A stretch of DNA of 64,000 bases from the NCBI RefSeq assembly GCF_001294205.1, contig NZ_LAQT01000008.1, positions 62,001 to 126,000 on the forward strand. The letters are read 5' to 3'. The notes beneath the pieces were generated by a model that did not search any database, was not told the origin of the DNA, and saw only the letters and a list, made by a program, of their open reading frames with translations. Below are positions 60,392 to 64,000 of this stretch, piece after piece. The position numbers and the translations under genes were made by a program. Each line of letters begins with the position of its first letter. Within the stretch, counting starts at the first letter, position 1. The DNA comes from Amantichitinum ursilacus (GTDB taxonomy: Bacteria > Pseudomonadota > Gammaproteobacteria > Burkholderiales > Chitinibacteraceae).

Positions 60392-60691
60392 GTTTTTCAG
60401 TACGCTGAAAAGCAATCGCATCGAGCACCTGACATCCCTGTCTGGTGCTCATCGTGTTTTTAGCCCTCCCTCGTCAAATTGCAGTTCCGGCGGCGAGGAG
60501 TGGTGTTGGACTGTGCTGGAACTGGCGGTCATGGACAGGGTCATGAAACTGGCGCCACGCGCCCCCTTGTCCCGGATGGATTCCGAACGGCGTCGAACAC
60601 AACGCGTCGGCTTCTGTCTCCCGGCCTGACCGCAGCGGCAATCGCACGCGCTTGTGGCCGAAAAGCGCATTACTGAAAAGGATAGCAATCC
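60392..60691 (+). other. pnp leader region with hairpin
   Basis: A 300-base spacer with no credible gene. A GAGCACC/GGTGCTC stem around 60424-60451 is followed by ATCGTGTTTTT and may be a second terminator or a processing stem-loop. In other proteobacteria the pnp leader folds into an RNase III site used for autoregulation; a similar role here is an inference. Confidence 0.5.
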
Positions 60692-62833
60692 GTGTTCAAT
60701 AAAATCTCGAAATCTTTCCAATACGGCCGCCATACCGTGACGCTGGAAACGGGCGAAATCGCTCGCCAGGCCTCCGGTGCGGTTCTGGTTTCCATGGACG
60801 ATACCGTTGTGCTGGTCACCGTTGTGGCTGCGCGCGGCGTCAAACCCGGCCAGGATTTCTTCCCCCTGACCGTTGATTATCAAGAACGTACTTACGCCGC
60901 TGGTAAAATCCCGGGTGGCTTCTTCAAGCGCGAAGGCCGTCCTTCGGAAAAAGAAATCCTGACCAGCCGCCTGATCGATCGTCCGATCCGTCCGCTGTTC
61001 CCGGAAGGCTTCTTCAACGAAATCCAGATCATTGCCACCGTGGTGTCGCTGGATCCGCAAATTGATTCCGATATCCCCGCCATGATCGGCGCATCCGCTG
61101 CGCTGGCGATTTCCGGCGTGCCGTTCCAGGGCCCGATCGGCGCCGCGCGCGTCGGTTACGCCAACGGCCAGTACCTGCTGAACCCGACCAAAGAAGAGCT
61201 GGCCACCAGCGAACTCGACCTGGTCGTCGCCGGTACCGAAAAAGCCGTGCTGATGGTTGAATCCGAAGCCAAAGAGCTGTCGGAAGAAGTGATGCTGGGC
61301 GCCGTGGTGTTTGGCCACGACGAAATGCAGAAAGCCATCGCCGCCATCAACGCGCTGGCCGATGAAGTGAATCCCGAACTGTTTGACTGGAACGAGCCCG
61401 TCCGTGACGAAGCGCTCGAAGGCCAGATCAAGCAAATCGCTGGCGAAGCCATCGCGCAAGCCTTCCGCATCCCGCAAAAGCAAGCGCGTACCGTCAAGCT
61501 CAACGAAGCCTGGGATCTGGTGAAAACCGCCCTGATCAACGAAGACACCGATACGCTGCAAGCCAACAAGATCCGCGGCATTTTCCATGACATGGAAGCG
61601 AAGATCGTGCGTAACCAGATTCTGGACGGTTACCCGCGTATCGACGGCCGCGACACCCGCACCGTGCGTCCGATTACCGTGCGCACCAGCGTGCTGCCGC
61701 GTACCCACGGTTCGGCGCTGTTTACCCGTGGCGAAACCCAGGGTCTGGTGGTGGCTACGCTCGGCACCAAGCTGGACGAGCAAAAGATTGATGCGCTGGC
61801 CGGCGAATACACCGACCGCTTTATGCTGCATTACAACTTCCCGCCGTACTCCACCGGTGAAACCGGCCGCGTGGGCACGCCCAAGCGCCGCGAAATCGGC
61901 CACGGCCGTCTGGCCAAGCGCGCGCTGATCGCCGTGCTGCCGAGCCCGGAAGACTTTGCCTACTCGATGCGCGTGGTTTCGGAAATCACCGAATCCAACG
62001 GTTCGTCCTCGATGGCCTCGGTGTGTGGCGGTTGCCTGGCACTGATGGACGCTGGCGTGCCGCTGAAGAACCACGTGGCCGGTATCGCCATGGGCCTGAT
62101 CAAGGAAGGCAACCGCTTTGCGGTGCTGACCGACATCCTGGGCGACGAAGATCACCTCGGCGACATGGACTTCAAGGTTGCCGGTACTGATGCAGGCGTC
62201 ACCGCACTGCAGATGGACATCAAGATCGACGGCATCACCAAGGAAATCATGAAGGTTGCGCTGGACCAGGCCCAAGCTGGCCGTCTGCACATCCTCGGCA
62301 TCATGAAGAACGAAGTGGGCGGCGCGCGCGAAGAAGTCAGCGCACACGCTCCGCGTCTGTACACCATGAAGATCAATCCGGAAAAAATCCGTGACGTGAT
62401 CGGCAAGGGTGGTTCGGTGATCCGCGCGCTGACCGAAGAAACCGGTACGCAAATCGACATCCAGGAAGACGGCACGATCACCATCGCGTCCGTATCTTCG
62501 GAAGGTGCTGACGAAGCCAAACGCCGCATCAGCGAAATTACCGCTGAAGTGGAAATCGGCAAGATCTACGAAGGCCCGGTCGTCAAGATTCTGGACAACA
62601 ACGTCGGCGCCATCGTGTCGATCATGCCGGGCCGCGATGGTCTGGTGCACATCAGCCAGATCGCCAACGAACGCATCAAGAACGTGTCGGACTACCTGAA
62701 AGAAGGCCAGGTGGTACGCGTGAAGGCACTGGAGCAAGACGACAAGGGCCGCGTGCGCCTGTCGATCAAGGCCGTGCTGAACGACGAAGCCACTGCTGCC
62801 CAGCAAGTGGCCGACGTACCGTCCGAAGGCTAA
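60692..62833 (+). CDS. pnp: Polyribonucleotide nucleotidyltransferase (PNPase)
   Basis: This 713-residue 3'-5' phosphorolytic exoribonuclease is part of the RNA degradosome in many proteobacteria. There are two RNase PH domains (about 5-215 and 305-540), the second with [19 protein letters not shown] and [15 protein letters not shown]-like catalytic segments (here [15 protein letters not shown]). A KH domain lies at about 550-612 ([18 protein letters not shown]) and an S1 domain at about 620-690. The start is GTG, with AAGGAT 9 bases upstream. Confidence 0.97.
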   Translation: MFNKISKSFQYGRHTVTLETGEIARQASGAVLVSMDDTVVLVTVVAARGVKPGQDFFPLTVDYQERTYAAGKIPGGFFKREGRPSEKEILTSRLIDRPIRPLFPEGFFNEIQIIATVVSLDPQIDSDIPAMIGASAALAISGVPFQGPIGAARVGYANGQYLLNPTKEELATSELDLVVAGTEKAVLMVESEAKELSEEVMLGAVVFGHDEMQKAIAAINALADEVNPELFDWNEPVRDEALEGQIKQIAGEAIAQAFRIPQKQARTVKLNEAWDLVKTALINEDTDTLQANKIRGIFHDMEAKIVRNQILDGYPRIDGRDTRTVRPITVRTSVLPRTHGSALFTRGETQGLVVATLGTKLDEQKIDALAGEYTDRFMLHYNFPPYSTGETGRVGTPKRREIGHGRLAKRALIAVLPSPEDFAYSMRVVSEITESNGSSSMASVCGGCLALMDAGVPLKNHVAGIAMGLIKEGNRFAVLTDILGDEDHLGDMDFKVAGTDAGVTALQMDIKIDGITKEIMKVALDQAQAGRLHILGIMKNEVGGAREEVSAHAPRLYTMKINPEKIRDVIGKGGSVIRALTEETGTQIDIQEDGTITIASVSSEGADEAKRRISEITAEVEIGKIYEGPVVKILDNNVGAIVSIMPGRDGLVHISQIANERIKNVSDYLKEGQVVRVKALEQDDKGRVRLSIKAVLNDEATAAQQVADVPSEG

Positions 62834-62860
62834 GCGTTAGTCGCAGTCAGTTGTAATGTA

Positions 62861-62888
62861 AAGGCCACGGAATTCCGTGGCCTTTTTG
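62861..62888 (+). terminator. Intrinsic terminator after pnp
   Basis: A perfect 10-bp stem AAGGCCACGG/CCGTGGCCTT with an AATT loop and a T-tract, about 27 bp after the pnp stop. Confidence 0.94.
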
Positions 62889-62927
62889 CATTCAAAGCCA
62901 CACTCAAACCAGAACGGAGTTATTGCC

Positions 62928-63908
62928 ATGCCCCAGATGCGCGCGGTTACCCAAAACCAACCCGGTGGCGTCGACACGCTGCAGATTACCCAGGTGGAGC
63001 GCCCCGAACCCGCCGCGCACCAGTTGCTGGTGAAAGTGGCCGCCAGCGGCATCAACCGCGCCGATCTGGCCCAGCGCGAGGGCAACTATCCGCCGCCACC
63101 GGGCGAATCGCTGATCATGGGTATGGAAATCTCTGGCGTGGTCGAAAGCGTGGGCAGCGCGGTTGAAGGTTTTAGTGTCGGCCAGCGCGTGTTTGGTCTG
63201 ATAGGTGGCGGTGGCTATGCCGAATATGCCTTGCTGGATGCGCGGCTGGCCTTACCCACGCCGGAACATCTGACCGACATCGACGCCGCCAGCCTGCCGG
63301 AAACCTGGATGACGGTATGGTTTAACCTGGTGGAGTTGGGCCAGTTGCGCCAAGGCCAACGCGTGCTGATCCATGCTGGCGCCAGCGGCATCGGCAGCGC
63401 GGGCATCCAGCTGTGCAAAAGCTACGGCGCGTGGGTGGCCGTCACCGCCGGGGGGCGGGATAAATGCGCCTACTGCCGCGATCTGGGCGCGGATCTGGCC
63501 ATTGACTATCACGAGCAAGAATTTGAAAACGTACTGAAACAGCAGGGCGGCGTCGATCTGATTCTCGATACTGTCGGTGGCGACTATCTGCCGCGTAATC
63601 AAGCCTGCCTGAACGCCGACGGCCAGATCATCGTGATCGGCATGCTGCGCGGCCCGATGGCGCAGGCGAATATGGGCCAGTTGCTGGTTAAACGCCAAAC
63701 CGTGCGTGGCAGCACGCTGCGCTCGCAGCCGATCGAAGCCAAAGCGCGCATCGTGCGTGGATTACGCGAGCATGTATTACCGGGTCTGGACGCGGGCAGT
63801 TTGCGCGTGACCATCGATAAGACTTTTGCGGCAGAGGACGTGGCGCAAGCGCATCAGCACGTGGCGGACGGCGGCAATCGCGGCAAGGTGGTGCTGGTCT
63901 GGTCCTGA
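62928..63908 (+). CDS. NAD(P)H-quinone oxidoreductase, zinc-free MDR family (PIG3-like)
   Basis: This 326-residue medium-chain reductase of the quinone oxidoreductase group has a GroES-like N-terminal domain with GINRADLAQREGNYPPPPG and GMEISGVVESVG. It lacks the zinc-binding cysteines of alcohol dehydrogenases. The NADP-binding AGASGIGSAGIQLCK is near residues 147-161. The length fits PIG3/QorB-like proteins. The ATG at 62928 follows GGAG; the longer frame overlaps the pnp terminator. Its order after pnp is common in betaproteobacteria, where tpiA often follows. Confidence 0.92.
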   Translation: MPQMRAVTQNQPGGVDTLQITQVERPEPAAHQLLVKVAASGINRADLAQREGNYPPPPGESLIMGMEISGVVESVGSAVEGFSVGQRVFGLIGGGGYAEYALLDARLALPTPEHLTDIDAASLPETWMTVWFNLVELGQLRQGQRVLIHAGASGIGSAGIQLCKSYGAWVAVTAGGRDKCAYCRDLGADLAIDYHEQEFENVLKQQGGVDLILDTVGGDYLPRNQACLNADGQIIVIGMLRGPMAQANMGQLLVKRQTVRGSTLRSQPIEAKARIVRGLREHVLPGLDAGSLRVTIDKTFAAEDVAQAHQHVADGGNRGKVVLVWS

Positions 63909-63918
63909 CCTACCCAAG

Positions 63919-63948
63919 CCTGCCACTGCGGCGTTTGCGGGTGGCAGG
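63919..63948. other. Hairpin downstream of the quinone oxidoreductase gene
   Basis: The arms CCTGCCAC and GTGGCAGG pair perfectly around a 14-base G+C-rich loop. Only ACTTTCC follows, so terminator activity is doubtful. The last 50 bases of the window show nothing else. Confidence 0.5.
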
Positions 63949-64000
63949 TACTTTCCCGGGGCAAAAAGTTCTGCAAGCCGCTGGTAAAAAATCTGCGTAG

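Overview
The window looks like a chromosomal stretch from a motile, piliated, G+C-rich betaproteobacterium. The leuC-entericidin-leuD-leuB-usg order, the sucAB-lpdA-sucCD run, the rimP-nusA-infB-rbfA-truB-rpsO-pnp run and the flgN-flgM-fliW group suggest the Neisseriales (Chromobacteriaceae or Chitinibacteraceae type). That placement is an inference from gene order and protein style; no rRNA gene is present to settle it. Most of the window is ordinary core genome.

Layout. 1-10.3 kb is a TCA-cycle block, all on +: the 3' end of sdhB, sdhE, gltA, sucA, sucB, lpdA, sucC and sucD, closed by an intrinsic terminator. 10.4-11.0 kb is a secreted protein of unknown function. 11.0-12.8 kb has no credible gene and is a composite inverted-repeat element: 57-bp tandem repeats outside, diverged long arms inside them, and a 51-bp repeat array and a small palindromic element in the middle. 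12.8-18.5 kb (-) holds an M48 lipoprotein protease and a chaperone/usher pilus locus with two spore-coat-U-type subunits. 18.9-22.9 kb (-) holds a chemoreceptor overlapping a deoxyinosine-type DNA glycosylase and a HAD phosphatase, plus a TerB-like protein overlapping a thioesterase. 23.0-27.3 kb is mixed: universal stress protein, radical SAM protein, small HTH protein, DUF455 ferritin-like protein, a barnase/barstar pair and an MmyB-like regulator.

27.5-35.3 kb (+) carries leuC, an entericidin-like peptide, leuD, nagB, leuB, a catalytically dead Asd paralogue (usg) and tex. 35.4-41.9 kb (+) carries a patatin/beta-barrel surface protein, a PsiF-repeat protein, a QseBC-like two-component system and a Do-family periplasmic protease. 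42.1-42.5 kb is a 133-bp tandem repeat built on an 18-bp palindrome (GGTGGGTCATGACCCACC) that also occurs in the 11-12 kb element and at 49.65 kb. 42.6-51.4 kb holds cfa, an NlpC/P60 lipoprotein, flgN and flgM (with a clear sigma-28 promoter), fliW, accA, tilS, dapE, an ArsC-family protein and pilU. 51.4-53.1 kb is fadD. 53.5-62.9 kb is the translation/RNA block rimP-nusA-infB-rbfA-truB-rpsO-pnp, headed by a leader with a terminator-like hairpin. The window ends with a quinone oxidoreductase.

The most unusual material is the repeat architecture (11-12.8 kb and 42.1-42.5 kb), the secreted barnase with its inhibitor, the chemoreceptor/DNA-glycosylase/phosphatase operon, and the non-standard start of the usher gene. 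I see no CRISPR array, tRNA, rRNA, transposase, integrase or prophage gene in the window.
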